Assembly: GCF_900101435.1 (NCBI RefSeq)
Contig: NZ_FMZH01000002.1
Coordinates: forward strand, 62,001 to 126,000
Length of the DNA: 64,000 bases
Direction: 5' to 3'
From: Pedobacter soli
Lineage (GTDB): Bacteria; Bacteroidota; Bacteroidia; Sphingobacteriales; Sphingobacteriaceae
Of this stretch, positions 1 through 8,319 are shown in pieces (the first letter of the stretch is position 1; every line of letters starts with the position of its first letter). The notes below the pieces were generated by a model. It saw nothing but the letters and a program-made list of their open reading frames with translations, made no database searches and was not told where the DNA came from. The translations under genes and the position numbers were made by a program.

Positions 1-1
1 A

Positions 2-442
2 CAGCAACTACAAATGGTTGATCGCTTAGCGGGCTACGAAACAGCAATTGAAAAACACAAGCTACCAGCTGTTGTAAAGAAAATCAAATATACGGGATCT
101 GAAGATTCGATTCAGGAGATGATTAGCTTTTTTAAAGCCGAAAAGCAGCTCGATGCAGTAATTTTTGCAGCCAACTATATCTGTTTAGATGGTTTAAGGA
201 CCTTTAGAAAATCGGGAATCCGGATTCATAAAGACCTGGCCGTGGTATCGTTTGATGATTTTGAGATTTTGGAATTCTGCGAGCCACCTGTTACGGCGAT
301 CGCACAGCCTCTTGAAGCTATTGCAGAGAACATTATGAAGGTTTTGCTTAACAAACTTAAAAAAGCAGGGCAAAATGCCGGAAATACGCAAATTTCGCTT
401 CCTACTACGTTAAATGTAAGGCCGTCGAGCGCAAAGAAGTAA
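2..442 (+). CDS. LacI-family transcriptional regulator, C-terminal part (partial)
   Basis: The reading frame is open to the left edge, so only the C-terminal ~146 residues of a sugar-responsive repressor are visible. What is seen is the end of the periplasmic-binding-protein-like effector domain: an AVIFAANYICLDGL stretch, then GIRIHKDLAVVSFDDFEI, which matches the family pattern (P)xDxxVVxFDD, and a PPVTAIAQPLEAI stretch typical of the dimer and effector region. The helix-turn-helix lies outside the window. The ligand cannot be told. A strong hairpin follows the stop, so transcription ends here. Confidence 0.85.
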   Translation, partial: QQLQMVDRLAGYETAIEKHKLPAVVKKIKYTGSEDSIQEMISFFKAEKQLDAVIFAANYICLDGLRTFRKSGIRIHKDLAVVSFDDFEILEFCEPPVTAIAQPLEAIAENIMKVLLNKLKKAGQNAGNTQISLPTTLNVRPSSAKK

Positions 443-449
443 TTTCAAC

Positions 450-487
450 AAAAAAGGGAACCGATTTTTAGTCCGTTCCCTTTTTTA
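450..487. terminator. Bidirectional intrinsic terminator
   Basis: AAAAAAGGGAAC and GTTCCCTTTTTT form an inverted repeat, with an A tract on the left and a T tract on the right. It sits between the convergent regulator gene and frr and can serve both. Confidence 0.8.
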
Positions 488-503
488 TTGTTGTTTAAAT
501 AGA

Positions 504-1067
504 TTAAACTGTCATTACGTCTTTTTCTTTTGCTTCGGCGTGTTTATCTACTTTAATGATATACGCATCAGTTAATTTCTGAACTTCGCCTTCACCGGTT
601 TTGATTTCGTCGTCAGATACGCCTTCTCCTTTTAATTTTTGAATTTTGGTATTGGCATCTTTACGGATGTTACGTACGGTGATACGGCCTCTTTCAGCTT
701 CCTCTTTCACTTTTTTAACCAGTTCCTTTCTACGCTCTTCGGTTAGTGGTGGAACAACCAAACGGATTACAATACCATCATTTTGTGGGTTAATACCAAT
801 GTTGGCAACCTGTATCGCTTTTTCGATTACCGTTAAAAGCGATTTTTCCCATGGCTGGATCACAATTGTTCTGGCATCAGGGGTATTGATGCTGGCCACC
901 TGTGCTAAAGCAGTCGAAGCGCCATAATAATCAACGAAAATGCCATCAAGCATTCCTGCTGATGCCTTACCAGCTCTAATTTTAGTTAATTCAGCTTCGC
1001 AATGATCAATGGCTTTATCCATTGAAGACTGGGCATCCATTAATTGTAATTGTATGAGTTCGTTCAT
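504..1067 (-). CDS. frr: Ribosome recycling factor
   Basis: 187 aa, the usual length of RRF, which splits post-termination ribosomes together with EF-G. The sequence carries the family landmarks: an N-terminal helix with KIRAGKAS, the PWEKSLLTVIEKAI stretch, NPQNDGIVIRLVVPPLTEERRKELVKK, and the C-terminal RNIRKDANTKIQKLK helix. The ATG at 1067 is the natural start. pyrH lies 39 bp upstream on the same strand, the usual pyrH-frr arrangement, so the two are probably cotranscribed and end at the hairpin near 450-487. Confidence 0.97.
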   Translation of the reverse strand: MNELIQLQLMDAQSSMDKAIDHCEAELTKIRAGKASAGMLDGIFVDYYGASTALAQVASINTPDARTIVIQPWEKSLLTVIEKAIQVANIGINPQNDGIVIRLVVPPLTEERRKELVKKVKEEAERGRITVRNIRKDANTKIQKLKGEGVSDDEIKTGEGEVQKLTDAYIIKVDKHAEAKEKDVMTV

Positions 1068-1106
1068 AATTGTGTGTATTTCTACAATTTGTTTTTTCTA
1101 AAATGC

Positions 1107-1811
1107 TTATTTAACCAGAGTACCAATTGGTTCACCACTGGCAATTTTCATGAAGTTACCATGTTTATTCATATCAAACACAATAATTGGCAACTGGTTT
1201 TCTTCACAAAGCGTAAAAGCGGTCATGTCCATAACATTAAGCCCCTTATCATACACTTCTCTGAAAGAAATTTCTTCAAATTTTGTTGCTGCGGGATCTT
1301 TCTCCGGATCGGCAGTATAAATGCCATCTACTCGGGTTCCTTTTAATACCACATCGGCTTTAATTTCTATTGCGCGTAATGCAGCAGCAGAATCGGTGGT
1401 AAAGTAAGGGTTACCTGTACCGGCACCAAAAATAACTACACGTCCTTTTTCAAGGTGGCGAACAGCTCTTCTGCGGATAAACGGCTCACAAATTTGTTCC
1501 ATTTTAATCGCTGTAAGTAAGCGTGTTTTAATGTCCACTTTTTCTAAGGCATCTTGTAAGGCCATTGAGTTGATTACAGTAGCTAACATACCCATATAAT
1601 CGGCCTGTGCTCTGTCCATCCCGCTTTTTTCGGCACTTAAACCTCTAAAAATGTTTCCTCCACCAATTACGATTGCGATTTCTAAACCTTTATCGTGTAC
1701 AGCTTTAATATCTTCTGCGTATTGTTTAACGCGCTCATTATCAATGCCGTATTGTTTGTCGCCCATTAGCGATTCTCCGCTAAGCTTTAGTAGGATGCGT
1801 TTGTATTTCAT
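1107..1811 (-). CDS. pyrH: UMP kinase
   Basis: 234 aa, hexameric bacterial UMP kinase that makes UDP from UMP and ATP. The amino-acid-kinase fold is clear: KLSGESL at residues 9-15, GGGNIFRG at 50-57, and the nucleotide-binding segment from [21 protein letters not shown] to DGIYTADP at about 139-169. The start ATG at 1811 gives the standard N-terminus. A TATTTTTG box lies only 5 nt upstream of the ATG, so the mRNA may have almost no leader. frr follows in the same direction. Confidence 0.96.
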   Translation of the reverse strand: MKYKRILLKLSGESLMGDKQYGIDNERVKQYAEDIKAVHDKGLEIAIVIGGGNIFRGLSAEKSGMDRAQADYMGMLATVINSMALQDALEKVDIKTRLLTAIKMEQICEPFIRRRAVRHLEKGRVVIFGAGTGNPYFTTDSAAALRAIEIKADVVLKGTRVDGIYTADPEKDPAATKFEEISFREVYDKGLNVMDMTAFTLCEENQLPIIVFDMNKHGNFMKIASGEPIGTLVK

Positions 1812-1816
1812 GACCC

Positions 1817-1824
1817 CAAAAATA
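1817..1824 (-). promoter_or_regulatory. Putative -7 box of pyrH, almost touching the start codon
   Basis: TATTTTTG fits the Bacteroidota -7 consensus TAnnTTTG and ends 5 nt before the pyrH ATG. No clear TTG -33 element is found at the normal distance, so this is a moderate call. Confidence 0.45.
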
Positions 1825-1875
1825 TTAACAATTTTTTAATACCTCGCTATGCTTTTCAACAATTGATGTAAATAT

Positions 1876-2973
1876 TTAAATAGAAATTTTTTCTCCTTTA
1901 AATATCACTTCTTTTAGTTCGAGCGCATCATTAAGTACGAGTAAATTAGCAGCTTCACCCACTTCTATTTTAGCTGTTAAGTGCTCTATACCGATTAATT
2001 TGGCAGGGTAAAGTGTGGCCATTTTCAGTGCATCATTTAAATCGATCCCGCATTGAGTTACGCAATTTATAACGGCTTCGAGCATTGTTAAGGAGGAACC
2101 GGAAAGCGTACCATCAGGCATTACATATTTATTTCCTTTTTGTATATGTTGGTAGGGGCCTGTGGCACATGCGGTAACTGCATCTGTAATAAGAAACAAG
2201 CGGTCTTTTAATAATTTTTGCGCAAACTTAATCACCTCAAAATCTACATGCTGGCCATCGGCAATAATGCTGGCCATTGCCTTATTGTGGTTAAAAACCG
2301 CAGTGGGAATACCAGGCTCACGGTGATGAATCGGGCTCATGGCATTAAAAAGATGTGTGGTGGTTTGTATACCTTTATTGTAGGCAGATGTAGCTTCTTC
2401 GAAAGTAGCGTTACTATGGCCTAAAGATACTACCACGCCATTATCAAGTAGGTATTGTATTACCTCATCATCCTGAAGCTCGGGGGCAATGGTCATCATC
2501 TTAACTACGCCATCACCAAAATCGAGCAACTGTTTGATTTCATCTAAAGAGGCCTTGCGAACAAATGCGGGAACATGTGCCCCTAAACGCTTTGGATTTA
2601 AAAACGGGCCTTCTAAATGCAAGCCCAGACAGTTTTTTGCTGAGGCCCGATGCGCTTTAACAGTTTCGATGCAGGCATTAAAAATTTCAGGAGTATTGGT
2701 AGCCAGGCAGGCCAGAAAACCGGTAGTTCCTTTTTTGAGTAAATCATCTTCCATAAGGGTTAACGATTCGATTGTTGGATCGGCTGAGAACAGGCGGCCA
2801 CCTGAACCATAAATCTGTAAATCTATAAAGCCAGGTACCGTAATCGACTGGCCATCGCCCTTTGTATTTGCCGGTCTGATTGCAACGATTTCAGCGTTGC
2901 TGATTTCAATTTCCTGACCGGTTATTTGTGTATCGTTATTATAATAGGAAGTATTGGGGATGATCTTAGACAT
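1876..2973 (-). CDS. nagA: N-acetylglucosamine-6-phosphate deacetylase
   Basis: 365 aa, cytoplasmic amidohydrolase that converts GlcNAc-6-phosphate to glucosamine-6-phosphate in amino-sugar and cell-wall recycling. Visible motifs are PGFIDLQIYG at about 47-56, where the Q replaces the first HxH as in other NagA, HLEGPFL at 119-125 with the metal-binding Glu, LGHSNA around His186, THLFNAMS around His207, and LITDAV with catalytic Asp264. A longer frame begins at a TTG (3006) but overlaps a -7 box, so the ATG at 2973 is preferred. Monocistronic and divergent from the phosphatase gene. Confidence 0.94.
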   Translation of the reverse strand: MSKIIPNTSYYNNDTQITGQEIEISNAEIVAIRPANTKGDGQSITVPGFIDLQIYGSGGRLFSADPTIESLTLMEDDLLKKGTTGFLACLATNTPEIFNACIETVKAHRASAKNCLGLHLEGPFLNPKRLGAHVPAFVRKASLDEIKQLLDFGDGVVKMMTIAPELQDDEVIQYLLDNGVVVSLGHSNATFEEATSAYNKGIQTTTHLFNAMSPIHHREPGIPTAVFNHNKAMASIIADGQHVDFEVIKFAQKLLKDRLFLITDAVTACATGPYQHIQKGNKYVMPDGTLSGSSLTMLEAVINCVTQCGIDLNDALKMATLYPAKLIGIEHLTAKIEVGEAANLLVLNDALELKEVIFKGEKISI

Positions 2974-3007
2974 AACAAACGTTTGAGTAAATTTAAGCTT
3001 ACACAAT

Positions 3008-3015
3008 CAAAGTTA
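3008..3015 (-). promoter_or_regulatory. Putative -7 box of nagA
   Basis: TAACTTTG matches TAnnTTTG and would start transcription near 3002, leaving a leader of about 30 nt before the ATG at 2973. No TTG at 19-20 bp upstream. It argues against translation from the TTG at 3006. Confidence 0.5.
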
Positions 3016-3058
3016 AATATTGTAACGATATATTTGGTTAATAAGATAAACTAATCAA

Positions 3059-4264
3059 ATGAATGAAAATCAGTCTAATAGAAGGAACTTTCTAAAGGCC
3101 GGACTTACTTTGAGTGCTGCAACGCTGGTTGCTCCTGGTGCAGCTATTGCAAATGTTACTGAAAGGGAAGATGCATTTAAAATTGCAGTTGGGCCTTACC
3201 TGCAAACCAATTTTAATAACTCGATGACGATTTTGTGGTTAACCAACAAAAATGCGGCAGGCTGGGTTGAGTTTGGTGAGCAGGCCGATCAGTTAAATCA
3301 GAAAGCTTATGGCAAAGCCGAATTGGGCTTAATGCAGGCCAATAGCAAGTTAAATGCAGTAACGCTTAATCATTTAAAACCCGGAACAAAGTATTATTAT
3401 AAAATCGTTTCTAAAGAAATTAAAGATTTTCAGCCTTACAAATTAACTTACGGCGAAACGGTAAGCAGCAATGTTGAATCGTTTTTAAATGCCAATCAGG
3501 CTAAAGAAGAGGTATCGTTTGTGATGATGAACGATATCCACGATCGACCTGAGTCTATTCCACATTTGTTAGGACTTGTGCCGGCCGCCCAGCAGGATTT
3601 TGTTTTCTTTAATGGTGATATTTTTGATTACCAAACGGATGAAAAACAGATTATCGACCACATGTTGCAACCCTGTGTAGATAATTTTGCTAAAAATACA
3701 CCTTTTATCTACGTTAGGGGCAACCACGAAACACGTGGTAAATTTGCGCGTGAGTTTGCGCAATATTACATGCATGTTGGTCATACGGCTTTTACCTTGG
3801 GCCCTGTACGTTTTGTAATTATCGATACCGGCGAAGACAAGGAAGATGCGCATCCGGTTTATGCAGGCATTGTAAACTTTGACGATTACCGCATTCAACA
3901 GGCAGAGTGGCTTAAAACGGAAATCAATTCAAAAGAATTTAAAAAAGCACCTTTCCGTGTTGTATTGATGCATATTCCGCCACGTTATTCGGGCGATGCC
4001 CACGGGCCAAAACATTGTACTGAATTGTTTGAACCTTTATTAAACCAGGGAAAGGTAGATTTGGTACTAAGCGGACATACCCACAAATACATGGTGCATC
4101 AGCCAGATAAAAACTTAAATCACTATCCGTTAATTATAGGTGGCGGCCCTCAAAAAGGAACAAGAACCATTACTAAAATTAAGGCAGATAAAAATAAGCT
4201 GGTGGCAAGCATGATTGATGATTCGGGCAAAGAAGTAGGCACTTATACTGCCTTGAGGAAATAG
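3059..4264 (+). CDS. Tat-exported metallophosphoesterase (purple acid phosphatase type)
   Basis: 401 aa. The N-terminus SNRRNFLKAGLTLSAA is a twin-arginine signal, with likely cleavage after AIA near residue 31, so the protein acts outside the cytoplasm. Residues 40-140 resemble the fibronectin-like N-terminal domain of purple acid phosphatases. The calcineurin-type metal ligands follow in order: NDIH 158-161, GDIFD 186-190, GNHE 221-224, MHIPP around His305, and GHTH 339-342. A phosphomonoesterase or phosphodiesterase is likely; the substrate is unknown. The gene stands alone and is followed by a 15-bp inverted repeat. Confidence 0.88.
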   Translation: MNENQSNRRNFLKAGLTLSAATLVAPGAAIANVTEREDAFKIAVGPYLQTNFNNSMTILWLTNKNAAGWVEFGEQADQLNQKAYGKAELGLMQANSKLNAVTLNHLKPGTKYYYKIVSKEIKDFQPYKLTYGETVSSNVESFLNANQAKEEVSFVMMNDIHDRPESIPHLLGLVPAAQQDFVFFNGDIFDYQTDEKQIIDHMLQPCVDNFAKNTPFIYVRGNHETRGKFAREFAQYYMHVGHTAFTLGPVRFVIIDTGEDKEDAHPVYAGIVNFDDYRIQQAEWLKTEINSKEFKKAPFRVVLMHIPPRYSGDAHGPKHCTELFEPLLNQGKVDLVLSGHTHKYMVHQPDKNLNHYPLIIGGGPQKGTRTITKIKADKNKLVASMIDDSGKEVGTYTALRK

Positions 4265-4274
4265 GAGATGAATA

Positions 4275-4321
4275 AGAGTTGTCAACTTTTTAGCAAACTG
4301 GCCATTAAAGTTGACAACTCT
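4275..4321 (+). terminator. 15-bp perfect inverted repeat after the phosphatase gene
   Basis: AGAGTTGTCAACTTT at 4275-4289 and its exact complement at 4307-4321 flank a 17-nt loop, 10 bp after the stop codon. There is no good T tract, so it may be a processing hairpin or operator rather than a classical terminator. Confidence 0.55.
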
Positions 4322-4335
4322 AAAAATCTTATATC

Positions 4336-4363
4336 AAAAAAAAAGCCCCAATTTCTTGGAGCT
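4336..4363 (-). terminator. Intrinsic terminator of the rplM-tsf operon
   Basis: On the minus strand AGCTCCAA, a GAAA tetraloop and TTGGGGCT form an 8-bp stem followed by nine T. It lies 24 bp after the tsf stop. Confidence 0.88.
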
Positions 4364-4386
4364 CTTATTAATATGTTTTTTAGTGC

Positions 4387-5232
4387 TTATGCACCTAATT
4401 GTACACGTTTGAAAGCAGATACAGTTAATCCTTTAACAGTGTTGTCTAAGAATTTACGAACATCTACAGAGCTATCTTTAACAAACTCCTGGTTTAATAA
4501 AGTGCTGTCTTTGTAGAATTTGTTTAATTTACCAGCAGCGATTTTTTCAACCATTTCTTCTGGTTTACCTTCCTGACGGATAACATCTTTAGCAATCTCG
4601 ATTTCACGCTCGATAGTAGCAGGATCAACACCTTCTTTATCAACAGCAACCGGGTTCATTGCAGCAATTTGCATCGCAACATCTTTACCAGCTTCAGTAA
4701 TATCTACGCCGTTAGCACCTTCGAATACTACTAAAACGCCCATTTTGCCGTTAGAGTGGATATAAGAAACGATTTTTTCGCCAGAGATATTTGCATACTC
4801 TTGGATAACGATTTTCTCGCCGATTTTACCGGTTAATTCAGTGATAGTTTCGGCAACTGTACGTCCGTCTTCTAAAGTAATTGCTGATAATTCTTCAGCA
4901 TTAGCTGGATTGTTGGCAACCGCAGCAGCTAAAACAGCCTGAGCTAAGTTACGGAAATCTTCAACTTTAGAAACTGGCTCAGTTTCGCAAGCTAAAGCAA
5001 CTAATTTACCATTTGTACCGTCTGCTGAAACAGCGATTGATACTAAACCTTCAGAAGTAGCATTACCAGAACGAGCGGCAGATACTTTTTGACCTTTTTT
5101 GCGCAATAAATCAACAGCTGCTTCGAAATCACCATTAGCTTCAACTAAAGCTTTTTTGCAATCCATCATACCAGCGCCAGTTTGTTGACGCAATTTGTTT
5201 ACATCTGCTGCAGAAATTTGTACTGTAGACAT
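4387..5232 (-). CDS. tsf: Translation elongation factor Ts
   Basis: 281 aa, the nucleotide exchange factor for EF-Tu. The N-terminal UBA-like domain (ISAADVNKLRQQTGAGMMDCKKALVEANGDFEAAVDLLR, residues ~6-45) is unmistakable, and the dimerisation core shows the HSNGKMGVLVVFEGANG and VAMQIAAMNPVAV segments. Start ATG at 5232. It is the last gene of the rplM-rpsI-rpsB-tsf operon, 129 bp behind rpsB, and ends in a strong terminator. Confidence 0.97.
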   Translation of the reverse strand: MSTVQISAADVNKLRQQTGAGMMDCKKALVEANGDFEAAVDLLRKKGQKVSAARSGNATSEGLVSIAVSADGTNGKLVALACETEPVSKVEDFRNLAQAVLAAAVANNPANAEELSAITLEDGRTVAETITELTGKIGEKIVIQEYANISGEKIVSYIHSNGKMGVLVVFEGANGVDITEAGKDVAMQIAAMNPVAVDKEGVDPATIEREIEIAKDVIRQEGKPEEMVEKIAAGKLNKFYKDSTLLNQEFVKDSSVDVRKFLDNTVKGLTVSAFKRVQLGA

Positions 5233-5361
5233 TTTATTTCCTTTTTTAAAATTTACAATCTTGTTATAACAACTACAGGTTACAAGTTACAAGCGCTAAG
5301 TTAAACTCATGTTAAGCCAACTTAAAACCTGAAACCAGTAACCTGCAATTAAAAAATATTA

Positions 5362-6195
5362 CTATTCTTCTGTTTTAGTTTCTTCTGATGAAGAGGCTTC
5401 AACCTCAGCTTCAGCAGCTTTTTTACGTCTTGGCTCTTTAGCTTCAGGCGCATCAGCTGCAGCTTTAGCAGCTACTGCTTCTTTTTCTGCTTCATCATCT
5501 TTTTCGCGTTTACGCTCTTCTAAACCTTCTTCAATCGCTTTGATAATTACATCAGTAATTAAAGAGATAGATTTTGTAGCATCATCATTCGCAGGGATTG
5601 GGAAATCGATGTTAGAAGGATCAGAGTTAGTATCAACCATCGCAAAAGTAGGGATGTTTAATTTTAACGCTTCAGTTACCGCGATGTGCTCTTTCTTAAC
5701 ATCAATTAAGAATAAAGCTGCAGGTAAACGGTTTAAATCAGCAATACCACCTAAAAGTGATTCTAATTTAATACGCTCACGTTGGATCATTAAACGCTCT
5801 TTTTTAGAAAGGATAGCATAAGTACCGTCTTTAGTCATTTTATCGATGTTAGACATCTTTTTGATTGACTTACGAACAGTAGCAAAGTTAGTTAACATAC
5901 CACCTAACCAACGCTCGGTTACGAAAGGCATGTTTACTTTTTTAGCTTGCTCAGCTACGATTCCTTTAGCTTGTTTTTTTGTTGATACAAATAAAACTTT
6001 ACGTCCTGATTTTACGATTTGTTTAATCGCAGCCGCAGCTTCTTCAGTTTTAGTTAAAGTTTTATTTAAATCTATAATGTGAATTCCATTACGCTCCATG
6101 AAAATGTAAGGAGCCATTTTTGGATTCCATTTACGGGTAAGGTGACCAAAGTGTACACCTGCATCCAATAAGTCTTGATAAGTTGTTCTTGCCAT
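5362..6195 (-). CDS. rpsB: 30S ribosomal protein S2
   Basis: 277 aa, longer than the ~240 aa of E. coli S2 because of a C-terminal acidic, Lys- and Ala-rich tail (about residues 230-277, ending SSEETKTEE). The conserved body is clear: LLDAGVHFGHLTRKWNPKM at 9-27, VNMPFVTERWLGGMLTNF, and DVKKEHIAVTEALKLNIPTFAMVDTNSDP. S2 joins the small subunit late and interacts with S1. The gene lies between rpsI (18 bp upstream) and tsf in the usual order. Confidence 0.97.
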   Translation of the reverse strand: MARTTYQDLLDAGVHFGHLTRKWNPKMAPYIFMERNGIHIIDLNKTLTKTEEAAAAIKQIVKSGRKVLFVSTKKQAKGIVAEQAKKVNMPFVTERWLGGMLTNFATVRKSIKKMSNIDKMTKDGTYAILSKKERLMIQRERIKLESLLGGIADLNRLPAALFLIDVKKEHIAVTEALKLNIPTFAMVDTNSDPSNIDFPIPANDDATKSISLITDVIIKAIEEGLEERKREKDDEAEKEAVAAKAAADAPEAKEPRRKKAAEAEVEASSSEETKTEE

Positions 6196-6213
6196 TGTCT
6201 TTGCCTCCTGTGA

Positions 6214-6600
6214 TTAACGTTTACTGAATTGGAATTTCTTACGAGCTTTAGCACGTCCTGGTTTCTTACGCTCAACCATACGCATATCACGCGTCATTAG
6301 GCCTTTAGCACGTAATGCAGGTTTTTTCTCCGCATCTAGTTCAACAATCGCTTTAGCAATAGCTAAACGAACAGCTTCTGCTTGTCCTTTTACTCCACCG
6401 CCTTGTACGTTTACAGTGATATCATAACGACCAGTAAGTTCAGCAACTTCTAAACTTTGGTTTACGATATATTGTAAAGGTAAAGTAGGGAAATATTCTT
6501 TGTGATCTTTACCGTTAACGGTAATTGCTCCGGCACCATCTTTTAAGTAGATACGTGCAACAGCTGTTTTTCTTCTTCCTGAAGTGTTAGTAACTGACAT
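6214..6600 (-). CDS. rpsI: 30S ribosomal protein S9
   Basis: 128 aa, complete S9. The beta core starts NTSGRRKTAVARIYLKDGAG, the middle has VNVQGGGVKGQAEAVRLAIAKAI, and the C-terminus has RDMRMVERKKPGRAKARKKFQFSKR, whose last Arg contacts P-site tRNA in known ribosomes. It follows rplM by 3 bp, so the pair is translated from one mRNA. Confidence 0.98.
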   Translation of the reverse strand: MSVTNTSGRRKTAVARIYLKDGAGAITVNGKDHKEYFPTLPLQYIVNQSLEVAELTGRYDITVNVQGGGVKGQAEAVRLAIAKAIVELDAEKKPALRAKGLMTRDMRMVERKKPGRAKARKKFQFSKR

Positions 6601-6603
6601 TTC

Positions 6604-7047
6604 TTAAAGTTTAATGGTTTTTGGAGATTGAGCTGCATGAGGGTGGTTTGCACCAGCATACACAAAAAGATTGGTGTATAATTTTTTACCCAATTTAGTT
6701 TTCGGTAACATACCACGTACCGCTTTCTCGATTACACGTTGAGGGTGTTTCGCCATTAACTCTTTTGGAGAGATAAAACGTTGACCACCTGGATAACCAG
6801 TGTAAGAAACATATTGCTTTTCGCTGAATTTGTTTCCTGTCAATTTAACCTTGTCTGCATTGATAACAATTACGTTATCTCCGCAATCTACGTGTGGGGT
6901 GTACTCAGGCTTGTTTTTACCACGGATGATCATAGCGATCTTCGATGACAAGCGCCCCAAAATCTCGCCTTCCGCATCAACAACAATCCACTGTTTGTTT
7001 ACAGTTTTAGCATTGGCCGAGACAGTTTTGTAACTTAACGTATTCAC
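6604..7047 (-). CDS. rplM: 50S ribosomal protein L13
   Basis: 147 aa. Family motifs are KQWIVVDAEGEILGRLSSKIAMIIRGKNKP (about 19-48), TPHVDCGDNVIVINADKVKLTGNKF and the RVIEKAVRGMLPKTKLGKKLYTNLFVYAGANHPHAAQ block. The start codon is GTG at 7047; no in-frame ATG fits. It is the first gene of the rplM-rpsI-rpsB-tsf operon, preceded by an excellent Bacteroidota promoter and a leader of about 50 nt that can form a small TCCCA/TGGGA hairpin. Confidence 0.97.
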   Translation of the reverse strand: MNTLSYKTVSANAKTVNKQWIVVDAEGEILGRLSSKIAMIIRGKNKPEYTPHVDCGDNVIVINADKVKLTGNKFSEKQYVSYTGYPGGQRFISPKELMAKHPQRVIEKAVRGMLPKTKLGKKLYTNLFVYAGANHPHAAQSPKTIKL

Positions 7048-7101
7048 TTGCTTGTATTTAATTTATTAAACAATTTATTATTCCCATTAAAATTGGGACT
7101 G

Positions 7102-7132
7102 CAAAGATAGATAGAATACTTTTATTATCAAA
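7102..7132 (-). promoter_or_regulatory. Promoter of the rplM-rpsI-rpsB-tsf operon
   Basis: TTTG at 7129-7132, a 19-bp spacer, and TATCTTTG at 7102-7109 make a full match to the Bacteroidota housekeeping promoter. Transcription would begin near 7097. Confidence 0.85.
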
Positions 7133-7353
7133 TAGTTGAAGAGAAAAATTTTTATTGCAATAATGACCTAGCTTGTTTGCTACTCAATACACTCGAGAGC
7201 ATCGGGATACCATGTTCGGTAAAACATAAGGAAGTTTTCTTCTACCACCCCAACTTGAAGTCGCAAATTGCGACTTCAAGTTTAACCATTCTTCGACAGT
7301 AAGCTTAAACATGAAGTCTTTTGAAAATCGGTCAGGATTTCTACTTATTTGCT
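7133..7353. other. Intergenic region with a 31-bp palindrome
   Basis: Between the rplM promoter and the nadR stop there is no convincing gene. The only structured item is a perfect palindrome at 7252-7282: 15-bp arms AACTTGAAGTCGCAA and its complement around a single A. It may be a REP-type element or act as a terminator for nadR on the minus strand. Confidence 0.6.
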
Positions 7354-8319
7354 TTACATCAACATATCATCTATAATTTTTATGATCTTTTCTTCGCGTT
7401 CTTCATAACCTCCACTGATCAGGATATAGTTAATTCCACGTTTTTCGAGTTCTGATTTAAATAAGTTGAACATTTCCAGTCGCCGGTCTCCAAAATCGCG
7501 AAGATGATCGGCCACCCATGCTACATCAATATCCAGCAGGAAGTATAAATCGTAACTGATTTCGTTTTCAAGTTTATTCAGGATATCGGGAACCTGGTTT
7601 AAATAATACTGCGCATAAATTTTTGTAGTGATCAGATCGGTATCGCAAAAAACGATTTTATTGGCAATACTAACTTTTTCCCTCACCCGGCCAGTTTGTG
7701 CCTGGCCAATTTTAATGATGTCATTAATGGTAATGTCGTTCGAGGTAATGAGTTCCCGCGCCACTTCAGGAACAAACACAGTGCGGTAATGCTTCGCCAT
7801 TTTTTCGGCCAAAGTTGATTTGCCCGTACTTTCAGGTCCGTAGAGGCACACTTTTTTCACAAAATAAGGTTTAACTACATCAGGAATATATGGCCAATGT
7901 TTAAAAGGGGCATTTCTGATGAGTGTGGCCGAAACCGGAATTGCACTTCGCTGCTGATCAAATAAAATATGTTGGGCGGCCATATTCATCGCAAAAGGTG
8001 CTCCATAATCTTCTGAACTGAAAAGGATATCAATTTTCGGATAAACTTCGCGCATTCTTAATGCCCAGAGCTTTGTTCTTTCGATCAAGGGAAGCGCTTC
8101 ATTATCAAAATCATCGACAATAATGGCGGGTTTAATATGCGGTTGATCTTTAAAAATTTCCATAATCCAGCCAAAACGAAGCTCAGCAGGAATAGGATCG
8201 TGAGGGGTAAAACTCATTGATACAATCAGTTCATCACATTGTGCTGCAGCGAAATTGATTAAGGCAATATGCCCATTGTGGATGGGCATAAATTTGCCGA
8301 TTACTAAACCTCTTTTCAT
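7354..8319 (-). CDS. nadR: NadR-type bifunctional NMN adenylyltransferase / nicotinamide riboside kinase
   Basis: 321 aa. Residues 1-140 are a nucleotidyltransferase domain: GKFMPIHNGHIALI with the HxGH motif at 14-17, and SATLIRNAP standing for the ISxTxIR motif. From about 155 an AAA-type kinase domain begins, with Walker A GPESTGKST at 161-169 followed by VPEVAREL. No helix-turn-helix is present, unlike E. coli NadR, so it is a salvage enzyme rather than a repressor. It overlaps pnuC by 4 bp (ATGA), so imported nicotinamide riboside would be phosphorylated and adenylated by this partner. Confidence 0.92.
   Translation of the reverse strand: MKRGLVIGKFMPIHNGHIALINFAAAQCDELIVSMSFTPHDPIPAELRFGWIMEIFKDQPHIKPAIIVDDFDNEALPLIERTKLWALRMREVYPKIDILFSSEDYGAPFAMNMAAQHILFDQQRSAIPVSATLIRNAPFKHWPYIPDVVKPYFVKKVCLYGPESTGKSTLAEKMAKHYRTVFVPEVARELITSNDITINDIIKIGQAQTGRVREKVSIANKIVFCDTDLITTKIYAQYYLNQVPDILNKLENEISYDLYFLLDIDVAWVADHLRDFGDRRLEMFNLFKSELEKRGINYILISGGYEEREEKIIKIIDDMLM

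Noticed and set aside
4268..4516. 82-codon frame after the phosphatase gene
   Set aside because: It begins in the inverted repeat, passes through the tsf terminator and runs antisense into tsf.
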